DNA from: Hyphomicrobiaceae bacterium
GTDB taxonomy: Bacteria; Pseudomonadota; Alphaproteobacteria; Rhizobiales; Hyphomicrobiaceae
Length of the DNA stretch: 64,000 bases
NCBI GenBank assembly: GCA_023384095.1
Contig: JAHDXT010000008.1
Coordinates: forward strand, 1-64,000
Reading direction: 5' to 3'
The notes under the pieces were generated by a model. It saw only the letters and a program-made list of their open reading frames with translations, did not search any database and was not told where the DNA came from. The position numbers and the translations under genes are program-made. Shown piece by piece: positions 8,128 to 16,410 of the stretch. The first letter of the stretch is position 1; each line of letters opens with the position of its first letter.

Positions 8128-8820
8128 TCACGCGATGCCGTAGCCCCCGTCGACGGGCAGGATGACGCCCGTAACGTAGCGCGCTGCGTCGGAGAGCAGG
8201 AAATCGACCACGTCCGCCACGTCGGCCGGTGTCCCCCACCTCTTCAACGGCAGCCGCGCCATGATGGCCGTGCTCCGCTCCTCGTTCCGGATCGCCCCGG
8301 CCGACAGGCGCGTGTCGATCCACCCCGGCGCCACCGCGTTCACCCGGATGCCGTCGGGCGCGAAGGCCACCGCCAGCGATCGCGTGAGCTGCACCACCGC
8401 GCCCTTGCTGGCCGCGTAGCCCGGATTGCGGCTCGAGCCGAAGAAGCTCCACATCGAGGCGATGTTCACCACGGCGCCCTTGCCGGCGACCAGCGCCGGC
8501 TTCAGGGCCATGGTCACGATGAGGCCGGACGCAACGTTCACGTCCATGACGCGGCGGAACCCGTCGGCCTCGAACTCGCGGCCATCGTGCAGGATCATGC
8601 CGGCACAGTTCACCAGCGCTGACAGAGCCGGGAACTCGGCGGCGAAGCGCGCGACCTCGCCGGCGTCGGTCACGTCGAGGCGCTGGAACTCGATGCCGGC
8701 CGGAAGGTACTCGTCTCGGTCGATGCCGCAGCACACGACCCGGCCCTGCGCCGCCAGCTTCTCGGCGCACGCCCGCCCTATGCCGGTGCCCCCGCCCGTC
8801 ACGATCGCCACCTTGGTCAT
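8128..8820 (-). CDS. short-chain dehydrogenase/reductase (SDR)
   Basis: A 230-residue classical SDR: TGGGTGIG near the N terminus binds NAD(P), NCAG follows, and the catalytic Ser (NIASM) and YAASK motif are intact. The C-terminal DGGYGIA ending is typical. It is the last gene of the MaoC-ATPase-SDR operon, 51 bases after the ATPase gene. Its place in the island suggests oxidation of a hydroxyl on the imported substrate or an intermediate. Confidence 0.9.
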   Translation of the reverse strand: MTKVAIVTGGGTGIGRACAEKLAAQGRVVCCGIDRDEYLPAGIEFQRLDVTDAGEVARFAAEFPALSALVNCAGMILHDGREFEADGFRRVMDVNVASGLIVTMALKPALVAGKGAVVNIASMWSFFGSSRNPGYAASKGAVVQLTRSLAVAFAPDGIRVNAVAPGWIDTRLSAGAIRNEERSTAIMARLPLKRWGTPADVADVVDFLLSDAARYVTGVILPVDGGYGIA

Positions 8821-8871
8821 GGATCATGTCCTGTGCTTCACGAAGGCGGCCGTTCGGTCTCAGGGTACGGG

Positions 8872-9666
8872 TCAGTGCTGCGTGGTGTTCACCGGCCGCC
8901 CGCTTACGATCATGCTGACCACCTGGTCGTGGTCCACGCCGGCGGTCTCGACCACGTCGACGAGGTTGCCGTTCTTCATCACGGCGATCCTGTCCGCCAC
9001 CGTGAAGACGTGCTCCAGGTTATGGCTGATGATGAGCACAGCAAGGCCCTTGGCCCGCAGGCTGTTGATCAGCTCCAGGACCTTCCGGCCCTCGTCGACG
9101 CCCAGCGCCGCCATCGGCTCGTCCATGATGAGCAGCTTGACGTCCTCGAGCAGCAGGCGGGCGATGGCCACCGACTGGCGCTGGCCGCCCGACATGGAGC
9201 GCACGGGGGCGTCGATGGCCGGCAGCTTCAGGCCGATCCGCTCGAGCAAATCCAGGGTCTGCTTGCGCATGCTGGCGCGGTCGAGCGTCGGGAAGATGCC
9301 GAAGCGCCGGGTCTGAAGCTCGCGCCCGAGGAAGATGTTCTCCTGGACGTTGAACACGTCGATCAGGCCGAGATGCTGGTGCAGCGTCTCGATGCCGTGC
9401 TTCCTGGCATCGGTCGGACCGCTCAGCCGGACGTCATGCCCCTCGATCCGGATCGAGCCTTCGTCGGGCACCATCACGCCGGCCAGCATCTTGATGAAGC
9501 TCGATTTGCCGGCGCCGTTGTCGCCGACCAGCGCCACCACCTCGCCCCTGCGGATGTCGAGCGAGACGGAATTCACGGCCTTGAGACCGCCATAGCTCTT
9601 GCTCAGTCCACGCACGGACATGAGAGCGTCTGTCGCGGCGGCCGTGTTCATCTCTGCTGGTGTCAC
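8872..9666 (-). CDS. sugar ABC transporter ATP-binding protein (single domain)
   Basis: The 264-residue ATPase has Walker A (GDNGAGKSS), signature (MSGGQRQS), Walker B (LLIMDEP) and an H-loop (IISHN). Most sugar ATPases of the RbsA type are two fused domains of about 500 residues. This single-domain form resembles the fructose importer FrcA and would act as a homodimer with the permease at 3093-4094. The ORF track hides it inside a longer frame. I chose the GTG with GGGAGGAG eight bases upstream; an ATG five codons later is the alternative. Confidence 0.9.
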   Translation of the reverse strand: MTPAEMNTAAATDALMSVRGLSKSYGGLKAVNSVSLDIRRGEVVALVGDNGAGKSSFIKMLAGVMVPDEGSIRIEGHDVRLSGPTDARKHGIETLHQHLGLIDVFNVQENIFLGRELQTRRFGIFPTLDRASMRKQTLDLLERIGLKLPAIDAPVRSMSGGQRQSVAIARLLLEDVKLLIMDEPMAALGVDEGRKVLELINSLRAKGLAVLIISHNLEHVFTVADRIAVMKNGNLVDVVETAGVDHDQVVSMIVSGRPVNTTQH

Positions 9667-9710
9667 CTGCTGCTCCTCCCGAGACTGCGGGCCCGCTTCC
9701 TGCGCGCCCT

Positions 9711-10619
9711 TCACTGGCCGATGGCCCAACCGACCGCGGCCGACGTGCCCTGGGCATTGGTCGACCAGAACTCCACCCCCTTCGAGCCGTCGGGATTGAT
9801 GGTGCGGACCACGGCCCGGCACTCGATCGTCTCCCCGCTCTTGACGGGAGACAGGAACGTGGCGCCGAGCCGGCCTCCCGACAGGAACCCAGGGCCGAAG
9901 AACGAGACCATCATTTCCGAGAACCAGCAGACCTGAATCATGCCCGACATGATGGTGCTGTCGAAGCCGGCCTCCCTGGCCACGTCCGGGTCGGTGTGGA
10001 TGTTCTTCCAGTTTTCGTTGGCGCCGACGAACATGGACATCTGGTCCTGGTGGATCGTCTTCCTCAGAACGGGCAGCGGCGTGTCCGGTGCCGTCACGTC
10101 GGCAGCGCGCGCTGCGGGTGCGCGCCCGGCGGGCCATTCGCCGCTCACGCGCCGGGCCGACAGGCCGTCGGCCTCCCGCTGCGGGACGTCCTCGAGGGGC
10201 ACATCCGAGCTCACGATCTCGACGCTGCGCTGCCGGACCAGGAGATGGCCGGCTGCGTCCCGTGCCTCGCCGTCGAGCACGACGCAGGGTCGCCCCTTGC
10301 GCACGAACTTGTCCGTGTAGCGTCCCGTCAGCGAGATGGTCTCGCCGAACGGCACCGGGGCGTGGAACCAGACGTCCTCCTTGAGGTGCACGGCCTTGAT
10401 GCCCTGCGGGTCGTAGCCTTCCATGAAGATATGCAGCAGCTTCTTGGCGATGCCGGACGAGTGCGCCCACGGCCCGCAGGTGCCCGGAGCCCGGAAATAG
10501 GGCGGGCTCCAGTCGTCCACCGCGAACGCGAATCCCTTGACGAAATGGTCGTCCACCGGGAACCGCACTGGACCGAAGCTCTCCCCGACGTCGATGGCCT
10601 GGTATGATTGCTGTTTCAA
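9711..10619 (-). CDS. double-hotdog MaoC-family protein
   Basis: About 302 residues with two hotdog folds: an N-terminal one to about residue 130 and a C-terminal one from about 165. The C-terminal half carries the hydratase signature variant VGANENWKNIHTDP, where the His and an upstream Asn or Asp are the usual catalytic pair. Enzymes of this class hydrate or dehydrate CoA thioesters. The start is uncertain; I prefer a TTG with GCGGAG eight bases upstream, because the longer frame begins inside the promoter and operator. It heads the operon with the ATPase and SDR. Confidence 0.78.
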   Translation of the reverse strand: MKQQSYQAIDVGESFGPVRFPVDDHFVKGFAFAVDDWSPPYFRAPGTCGPWAHSSGIAKKLLHIFMEGYDPQGIKAVHLKEDVWFHAPVPFGETISLTGRYTDKFVRKGRPCVVLDGEARDAAGHLLVRQRSVEIVSSDVPLEDVPQREADGLSARRVSGEWPAGRAPAARAADVTAPDTPLPVLRKTIHQDQMSMFVGANENWKNIHTDPDVAREAGFDSTIMSGMIQVCWFSEMMVSFFGPGFLSGGRLGATFLSPVKSGETIECRAVVRTINPDGSKGVEFWSTNAQGTSAAVGWAIGQ

Positions 10620-10641
10620 GTTGTCGTCTCCGCTAAGGCAC

Positions 10642-10670
10642 TTGACCGGGCGTGCGCGCAACGCTTATCT
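10642..10670 (+). promoter_or_regulatory. promoter of the CaiB-type CoA-transferase gene
   Basis: TTGACC, a 17-base spacer and TTATCT. Operator O3 begins one base after the -10 box, the same geometry as promoter/O1. Confidence 0.65.
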
Positions 10671-10671
10671 A

Positions 10672-10686
10672 GAAAATCGTTTTTTC
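10672..10686. promoter_or_regulatory. LacI-family operator O3
   Basis: GAAAATCGTTTTTTC, identical to O1. It lies between divergent promoters and directly downstream of both -10 boxes, so a single bound repressor would block the CaiB-type gene on the plus strand and the MaoC-ATPase-SDR operon on the minus strand. Confidence 0.82.
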
Positions 10687-10690
10687 TCGG

Positions 10691-10718
10691 AGGATAAGGG
10701 TTATGAACGCGTTGTCAA
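10691..10718 (-). promoter_or_regulatory. promoter of the MaoC-ATPase-SDR operon
   Basis: Minus-strand TTGACA (10718-10713), 16-base spacer, TATCCT (10696-10691), then four bases to operator O3. It overlaps the leader region of the divergent gene. Confidence 0.5.
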
Positions 10719-10747
10719 CACGCCGCGGAAGGGGAGCGCGGAGATGA
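10703..10747 (+). CDS. possible 14-codon leader peptide
   Basis: An ATG nine bases after GGAGG opens a 14-codon frame (MNALSTRRGRGARR) whose TGA overlaps the ATG of the CoA-transferase gene as ATGA. It is too short for the ORF track and in a different frame. Four of the last seven residues are Arg. Translation through it could couple to the downstream gene. It could equally be chance, since part of the same sequence serves as the divergent promoter. Confidence 0.35.
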   Translation: MNALSTRRGRGARR

Positions 10748-11931
10748 CGGGCGCGCTCCACGGGCTTCGCGTGCTCGACCTGTCGCGCTACATCGCCGGC
10801 CCCTACTGCGGCATGCTGCTGGGGGACATGGGCGCCGACGTCGTCAAGGTCGAGACTCCGGAACGGGGCGAGAATACCCGCACGTTCCATCCCCGGATTG
10901 GCGACGAGAGCATCTACACGATGGTCTTCAACCGCAACAAGCGGGGCATGACGCTGAACTTCCGCAGCGCCGACGGCCAGGGGACCCTGCGCGACCTGAT
11001 CAAGGCGGCCGACGTGGTCGTCGAGAACTTCCTGCCGGGCACGCTCGAGAAGATGGGCTGCGGCTGGGAGGAGATGCGCAAGGCCAACCCGCGCCTGATC
11101 ATGACCCGGATCTCCGGTTTCGGGTCCACCGGCCCCTATTCCGGCGAGCCCTGCTTCGACCTGATCGCGCAGGCCATGTCCGGGCTGATGGACCTCACCG
11201 GCGAGCGGCAGGGTCCTCCCACCATGGCGGGCACTTTCATCGCCGACTACACCTCGGCCCTCTATGCCACGATCGGCACTCTTGGTGCCGTGCACAGCCG
11301 CGAGAAGACGGGAGCCGGCCAGCTCGTCGAGACCACGCTCCTCAACAGCGCCGTGTCGCTGCTGGTTACGGCCATCCCGAACCAGATGCTGTTCGGCAAC
11401 GAGACGACCCGCAACGGCAACCGCGACCGATTCGTGGCGCCGAGCAACACGTTTCCGACCAGGGACGGCGAGTGGATCATCTTCCAGGCCTCCGGCGAGG
11501 ATAAGTTCGCCTTTCTGGCCAACGCCATGAGTCGCCCGGATCTCGTCGAGGATCCGCGTTTCTCGACGAACGCCGCCAGGCTGGCCAACGCCGAGGAGCT
11601 GGAAGCCATCATCACCGGCTGGTCAAGCACGCACGGCACCGAGGAAGTCCTCGCCGTCATGAAGGCGGGCAAGATCCCCAGCACCAAGGTCGCCACCGTC
11701 GCCGACGTGATCGAGAACCCGCAGATCACCCATAACGAGCAGATCTTGTGGCTGGATCAGGCGGGCGGCAAGGTCCCGGTGCAGGGCTTCACCGTCAGGT
11801 TCGGCAACACCCCGATGAAGCTGCGGTATTCCGCGCCGTCGGTCGGGCAGCACACCGAGGAGGTCCTGCGGGAGTGGGTCGACTACTCACCCACAGCGAT
11901 CGCCCGGCTACGCGAGGTGAAGGCGATCTGA
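10744..11931 (+). CDS. CaiB/BaiF (type III) CoA-transferase
   Basis: The 395-residue protein matches formyl-CoA transferase-like enzymes: RVLDLSRYIAGPYCGMLLGD and DVVKVE at the N terminus, and GTFIADYT with Asp168 at the place of the family catalytic Asp. It should move CoA from a donor thioester to a carboxylate, probably activating a carboxylic intermediate of the island pathway. I start at the ATG after AAGGGGAG; the longer track frame runs through the promoter. It stands alone on the plus strand under operator O3. Confidence 0.88.
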   Translation: MTGALHGLRVLDLSRYIAGPYCGMLLGDMGADVVKVETPERGENTRTFHPRIGDESIYTMVFNRNKRGMTLNFRSADGQGTLRDLIKAADVVVENFLPGTLEKMGCGWEEMRKANPRLIMTRISGFGSTGPYSGEPCFDLIAQAMSGLMDLTGERQGPPTMAGTFIADYTSALYATIGTLGAVHSREKTGAGQLVETTLLNSAVSLLVTAIPNQMLFGNETTRNGNRDRFVAPSNTFPTRDGEWIIFQASGEDKFAFLANAMSRPDLVEDPRFSTNAARLANAEELEAIITGWSSTHGTEEVLAVMKAGKIPSTKVATVADVIENPQITHNEQILWLDQAGGKVPVQGFTVRFGNTPMKLRYSAPSVGQHTEEVLREWVDYSPTAIARLREVKAI

Positions 11932-12486
11932 CACGCTGCGCCCGCCTGCCAGCGCACCGCCGCGGCACGGCCGTAGGTGCCGGCCTCCGCCGACACGACG
12001 GGAGTGGGGGTCGGTGTTGGAGAAAAGAAGCGACAGGAGCCCTATCATCCCCGCACTGTCATCCCGCGCAGGCGGCCGCGATGCGTTTCGGCAAGAGGCA
12101 GGTCGAGAGCTTGCACGCGGGTGCCTCACCGCCAGCGCACCGTCGCGGCGCGGTGTCGTGGATGGCCGCCTCCGCGGCCATGACGGCGGATTGGGGCGGG
12201 TGTTGGAGGAAAAGTACGGGAGCGCTGCCCTCCCCTCACCGTCATTCCCGCGCAGGCGGGAAACCGTGATGCGTCTCGGCAAGGGGCAGGGGAGGCCTCA
12301 CACGCGGGTGCCTCACCGCCAGCGCACCGTTGCCGCACGGCGCCGTAGGTGCCGGCCTCCGCCGACACGACGGAAGCGAGAGGAGGAGGGGAGCGGCAGC
12401 GCCCTCGCACGACAATCCAGAGGCAAGAGGCTTTGCCGCGATTCGAGAAAGCCGGTGGAGGGCTTGGAGCGGTCTGCCCCGAGCGG
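11932..12486. repeat. intergenic gap with 2.5 imperfect 180-190 bp tandem repeats
   Basis: Convergent ends of the CoA-transferase and lacI genes leave 555 bases. Three units begin near 11947, 12131 and 12318 with CAGCGCACCG, followed by GCCTCCGC, a tract ending TGTTGGAG in the first two, and TCATCCCGCGCAGGCGG or TCATTCCCGCGCAGGCGGG, the common alphaproteobacterial palindromic repeat. The third unit is cut short near 12415. Small ORFs here are repeat translations, not genes. Confidence 0.7.
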
Positions 12487-13548
12487 CTAATCGGCCGGAA
12501 CGGGCGCCGCCCCCGACGTCGCACGCACCACGAGCTCGGTCGGAATGATGATCCTACTGATCGGTGCGTCTCGATTGTTGATCCGCGAGATCAGCACCTT
12601 GGCGGCGGTCGCGCCCACGGTCCATTTCGGATGCCGCAGCGTCGTGAGACTGGCCCAGGGCATCGCCGACACGAAGATATCGTCGATGCCGATAATCGAT
12701 ACGTCCTGCGGGATCCGAAGTCCGAATTCCTGGATGGCCTCGATGGCGCCGAGAGCCATCAGGTCGTTGCCGCCGATAATGGCCGTTGGACGCTTAACCA
12801 TGGCGAGCATCCGGCGTGCCGCTTTCGCCCCGGACGTGTAGCTCCAGTCGCCCGGCTGGACCAGCTTCTCGTCGTGGCCTCCCGCCAGCGACTCCATCGC
12901 TTTGACGAAGCCGTCGTACCGGTCCTGTGCGGCGGTCGAGCCTTTCCGGCCCTGTATGAAACCGATCCTGCGGTGTCCGAGCCCCCAGAGGTACTCGCAG
13001 GTCTCCTTCATCCCGCTGATGTTGTCGACACCCACGTAATCGGTCACCGTCCCGGGATAGCGCTGGTTGATCATGACCAGCGGCAAGCCTTCCTCGACCA
13101 TACTCAGAATGTCGTCGGACTTCTGGATCTGTGACGCGATGACGATGCCGTCCACCTGCTGATCCCTGAGGATCTCGATGTAGGTCCTTTGCTTGTCCTC
13201 CCTGTAATCCGTATTGCAGAGGATCAGGTTGTATCCTTCCGTCGAGGCCACGTCCTCCACGCCCCGGACCAGTTCGGGAAAGAATGGGTTGGCGATATCT
13301 CCGACTAGGATGCCGATGGAATAGGTTCGGTGCGTTCTGAGGCTGCGGGCGATCTTCGACGCGCGATAGCCGACATCGGTCGCCGCCTTAAGCACCTTCA
13401 GGCGCGTCACATCGGAGACGTAGCGCCGGTTCGTGAGCGCGTTCGAGACCGTGGACAGGGCTAGCCCCGAGGCGTTGGCCACGTCCCTGATCGTGGCACG
13501 CTTCTGCCGGCGCGGACTTGCGGGCGCCCTTTTTCCGTCATCTGGCAT
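12487..13548 (-). CDS. LacI-family transcriptional regulator of the catabolic island
   Basis: The 353-residue protein has an N-terminal helix-turn-helix (ATIRDVANASGLALSTVSNA, from about residue 18), the hinge helix and a periplasmic-binding-type ligand domain (about 75-345) with GGNDLMALGAIEA and IIGIDDI. It sits at the end of the island and faces it. Four operator-like sites, three in the island promoters and one in front of its own gene, mark it as their likely repressor. The inducer is probably the imported compound or an intermediate. The N-terminal 15 residues are basic and disordered-looking. Confidence 0.92.
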   Translation of the reverse strand: MPDDGKRAPASPRRQKRATIRDVANASGLALSTVSNALTNRRYVSDVTRLKVLKAATDVGYRASKIARSLRTHRTYSIGILVGDIANPFFPELVRGVEDVASTEGYNLILCNTDYREDKQRTYIEILRDQQVDGIVIASQIQKSDDILSMVEEGLPLVMINQRYPGTVTDYVGVDNISGMKETCEYLWGLGHRRIGFIQGRKGSTAAQDRYDGFVKAMESLAGGHDEKLVQPGDWSYTSGAKAARRMLAMVKRPTAIIGGNDLMALGAIEAIQEFGLRIPQDVSIIGIDDIFVSAMPWASLTTLRHPKWTVGATAAKVLISRINNRDAPISRIIIPTELVVRATSGAAPVPAD

Positions 13549-13587
13549 CGCGTGGTCGACCCGTCCTTGCCTTGGCAGAGGTCAATC

Positions 13588-13602
13588 TAAAAACGATTTT
13601 TT
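13588..13602. promoter_or_regulatory. LacI-family operator O4, autoregulatory
   Basis: On the minus strand this reads AAAAATCGTTTTTAG, a near match to O1-O3 with the central ATCGTTTTT intact. It lies about 40 bases before the lacI start. A weak TTGAAT-N17-TTTTTA promoter would overlap it. Autorepression is the simple reading. Confidence 0.65.
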
Positions 13603-13756
13603 TGCGCGAAATTCAAGAGCGCCGAGCCGCATGGCGCGCTTGACCCAAGTAACCGTCTCATTTCGAGAGTTCTCCCGGGCCTCATCATCCCCGTCCTGGC
13701 AGGCGCGTCGGAAGAGCACGCATCAAGGAGTGCGGAGGTGAACCGGCTGATTGGCA

Positions 13757-14575
13757 TCAGGCAACAACAACCACAGCCATTCCCGCTGTGATCAGTCCGA
13801 ACCCGAGCCAGGGCGTGAGCCGTGCGCCGAAGGGCGCCAGCTTCTCCACCAGCACGACCGCCGACAGGCCCGCGATCCACAGCAGGTTCATCACGCCGCC
13901 GGCGAACAGCAGCAGCATGAGCGCCCAGCAGCAGCCGAGGCAGAAGGCGCCGTGCTCGACGCCCATCAGGAAGGCGCCGCTGCGCCCTGGCCGCCAATGC
14001 CGCGACAGGTATGCGACAGGAGCGCGGCAGTGGCTGAGGCAGACGCCCTTCAAGGGCGAGAGCTGATAGAGCCCGGCAGCGACCAGAAGGCCGCCGGTCA
14101 GCCAGACATCGACGGACCCCATCATCATGCCGTCGACCGCGCCTGCGCGCTCCAGGCCCCACTCGAGCCCGGTCGCCAGAATGCTGAAGCAGAGCCAGAT
14201 CGCCAGGTAGCCGGCCGTGAAGGCGGCCGCCGGCACGGCGACGGTGCCGGCCGGTGCCCGGCGTGCAGCATGACGGGAAACCCGCGCGTGGAGCAGCACC
14301 ATCGGAGCCGCGCTCGGCAGCATCATGGCGATCATCATCGTCCACCACATGGCGACCATGACGAGCGCGTAGCCGGGTGTCCAATGGGCAGGGGTGGCCT
14401 CCATCATCATCGCGTGCGGAAGCCGCCAGCTCGTCATCGAGATGGCGCTCATGCCCGTTCCGCCGCCCGAGAGGACGTGCCCCCAGGCGAGGCCGATGAC
14501 AGCGCCCAGACCCGCAATGATGATGAGCTGCTCGCGTCTGAGCAGCGCCTCGGTTCTGGTCGTCGCCTCACGCAT
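13757..14575 (-). CDS. DUF2182 integral membrane protein
   Basis: A 272-residue membrane protein with about seven hydrophobic segments, matching the DUF2182 family of predicted metal-binding membrane proteins. Conserved-looking features are a Met-rich segment (MWWTMMIAMMLPSAAPM) and GVEHGAFCLGCCWALM with His and Cys residues inside the membrane. It follows the DUF1326 gene by 21 bases and the two families are commonly found together, so they probably work as a unit. The function is not known; metal or thiol chemistry is suggested by the residues only. Confidence 0.85.
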   Translation of the reverse strand: MREATTRTEALLRREQLIIIAGLGAVIGLAWGHVLSGGGTGMSAISMTSWRLPHAMMMEATPAHWTPGYALVMVAMWWTMMIAMMLPSAAPMVLLHARVSRHAARRAPAGTVAVPAAAFTAGYLAIWLCFSILATGLEWGLERAGAVDGMMMGSVDVWLTGGLLVAAGLYQLSPLKGVCLSHCRAPVAYLSRHWRPGRSGAFLMGVEHGAFCLGCCWALMLLLFAGGVMNLLWIAGLSAVVLVEKLAPFGARLTPWLGFGLITAGMAVVVVA

Positions 14576-14596
14576 GGCCGCTCGTTCGTTCGCGCG

Positions 14597-15259
14597 CTAT
14601 GCCGCGGCAGGGCGGACGGACTGCTCGTCGATGATGCCGTAGGGACCGTAGGCCACGTAGCACAACGCGCCGTAGCGCTTCGACTGATCCATGGCGAGCT
14701 CCTCGCCGCCGGCCCTGAAGGTGGCGCTCGCCATCTCGGCGCTACGGAACTCGAAGCCGGTCGGCAGCACGATCTGCGCGAAGTGATCGGCGCCTGTGAC
14801 TGGGTTCTTGATCGGCTCGATCTCGAGCTTCAGAACGCCGGGTACGATGAAGCGGGCGGTACGCCTCTCGAAATCGCAGGCGAACGTCATCTCGGCGAAG
14901 ATGGGGTCGAGCTCGCGGGCGATCGTCGAGCCATAGATGTTGAACACCGTGGTGGGCTCCTGCTCCCGGCCGCCGAGGATCTGGAACAGGGCCTCGCGCT
15001 GGGCATCGCTGGCGCGGCTGTCGACGAAGCCCTGAACCGTGCCACGACCCTCGTGCACGGGGCCGGGCCAGCGGTAGCGGGCGCCGATCACGAGATCGTC
15101 GAGCCGGGTGTCTCCGAACCAACCCTCGTCGATGCGGTGCGCCTCCAGTCCCTCGCACCAGCCGTGCGTCGGCGGCGCATTGAACTCGCAAGGACAACCG
15201 TAGCTGCAGTTGCAGCCGCCGATCTTGGGGCCTTTGATCATCCAGTCGACATAGGCCAT
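14597..15259 (-). CDS. DUF1326 domain protein
   Basis: The 220-residue soluble protein belongs to DUF1326. Near the N terminus it has a compact cysteine set, GGCNCSYGCPCEF, which could bind a metal or an Fe-S cluster. No signal peptide is seen. It is upstream of and in the same operon as the DUF2182 membrane protein. Biochemical function is unknown. Confidence 0.85.
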   Translation of the reverse strand: MAYVDWMIKGPKIGGCNCSYGCPCEFNAPPTHGWCEGLEAHRIDEGWFGDTRLDDLVIGARYRWPGPVHEGRGTVQGFVDSRASDAQREALFQILGGREQEPTTVFNIYGSTIARELDPIFAEMTFACDFERRTARFIVPGVLKLEIEPIKNPVTGADHFAQIVLPTGFEFRSAEMASATFRAGGEELAMDQSKRYGALCYVAYGPYGIIDEQSVRPAAA

Positions 15260-15420
15260 GTCAGCCGACCAGCTCGTGAGCCTGGATATGCCACTCGATC
15301 ACGGCTGCCTCCCTTTGCCTGCCGCTCGGCTGGCGCCGGCTGCAATTTCGCCAGATCAGAATAATGACGATCAGCCTACAGGAGGACCCACCGGGTTGTC
15401 GACCCGGCTGAAGGTGAGGA

Positions 15421-16410
15421 TCAGCGCACGCGCGATTGCCTCGGCAGCGTGTTTGCCCAGCCGTAGGCGAGCATCGTGATGAGCGCCGACCCGGCGAAGA
15501 AATAGACGCCAGGCAGCACCGAAGCCTCCGTGTAGCCCGACGAGTTCACGTAGAAGATGAGCAGCGCCAGCACCATGACGTCGGTCATGGAGTAGCGGCC
15601 GAGCCATTCCATGGTGGAGATCGAGCGGTTGCGGAACTCCGGCGACAGGTCGGGCGAGGTGACGAGCGTGAGCAGGTAGAACAGCTTCAGGAACGGGAAG
15701 AAGATCGAGAACGCGAACAGGACCGCGCACAGGAAGAATTCCTGGTTCCGGTAGAGCGCGTAGATGATGGTCGCGATCGAGTGCTCGTTCGTCCACACGT
15801 AGATCGTCGTGAAGCGGATCACCGGCAGGATGACGCCGAGCGCGAAGAACACCGTGGCGAGGATGATGAAGAAGCTGAGCACGAAGTTGCGCAGCGTGGA
15901 GGCCGTCTCGGTGCCGGCCGGGACCGAAAGCCCGCCGCCGAGGTCCGCGTCCGTGCGCAGCCACGCGTAGGCGAGGATCATCAGCACGACCGCGGCGGTG
16001 AAGAAGTAGACGCCGGTGAGGCTGGCGGCGTCGTAGACGCCCTGGCTCTTGATGAAGAAGATCGTCAGCGCCAGCACGAGGACGTCGTGCATCGACCATT
16101 TGCCCAGCCACTCCAGCGCCTTGAGGTGGTGCTGCTGGCGCCGGATCTCGGCCACGGGCAGCGTCGAGACGAGCAGCAGGTAGAGCAGCTTGAAGACGGG
16201 GAAGACGATCGAGAACGTCAGCACGGTGAAGCCCAGGAAGAGCTGACCGTCGCGGATCAGCGCCCGCACCGTGGACAGCAGCGAGTACTCTGTCGACCAG
16301 AAGACGTAGCGGGTGAGCTTGATGACGGGCAGGCTGACGCCGAGCGCGAGACAGACGCTCGCCGCGATGATCGCAAGGCTCAACAGAAACCGCCGCCCGC
16401 CGAGCGTCAT
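15421..16410 (-). CDS. paraquat-inducible protein A (PqiA) family membrane protein
   Basis: The 329-residue protein is a tandem of two PqiA-like halves (about 1-160 and 175-325), each with about four membrane segments and a repeated GVxLPVIxxT plus FPxxKLxYLL pattern. PqiA partners with MCE-domain proteins in envelope lipid transport in enterobacteria. No PqiB or PqiC lies next to it here, so it stands alone or works with a distant partner. The gap to the DUF1326 gene (161 bases) shows nothing notable. Confidence 0.85.
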   Translation of the reverse strand: MTLGGRRFLLSLAIIAASVCLALGVSLPVIKLTRYVFWSTEYSLLSTVRALIRDGQLFLGFTVLTFSIVFPVFKLLYLLLVSTLPVAEIRRQQHHLKALEWLGKWSMHDVLVLALTIFFIKSQGVYDAASLTGVYFFTAAVVLMILAYAWLRTDADLGGGLSVPAGTETASTLRNFVLSFFIILATVFFALGVILPVIRFTTIYVWTNEHSIATIIYALYRNQEFFLCAVLFAFSIFFPFLKLFYLLTLVTSPDLSPEFRNRSISTMEWLGRYSMTDVMVLALLIFYVNSSGYTEASVLPGVYFFAGSALITMLAYGWANTLPRQSRVR

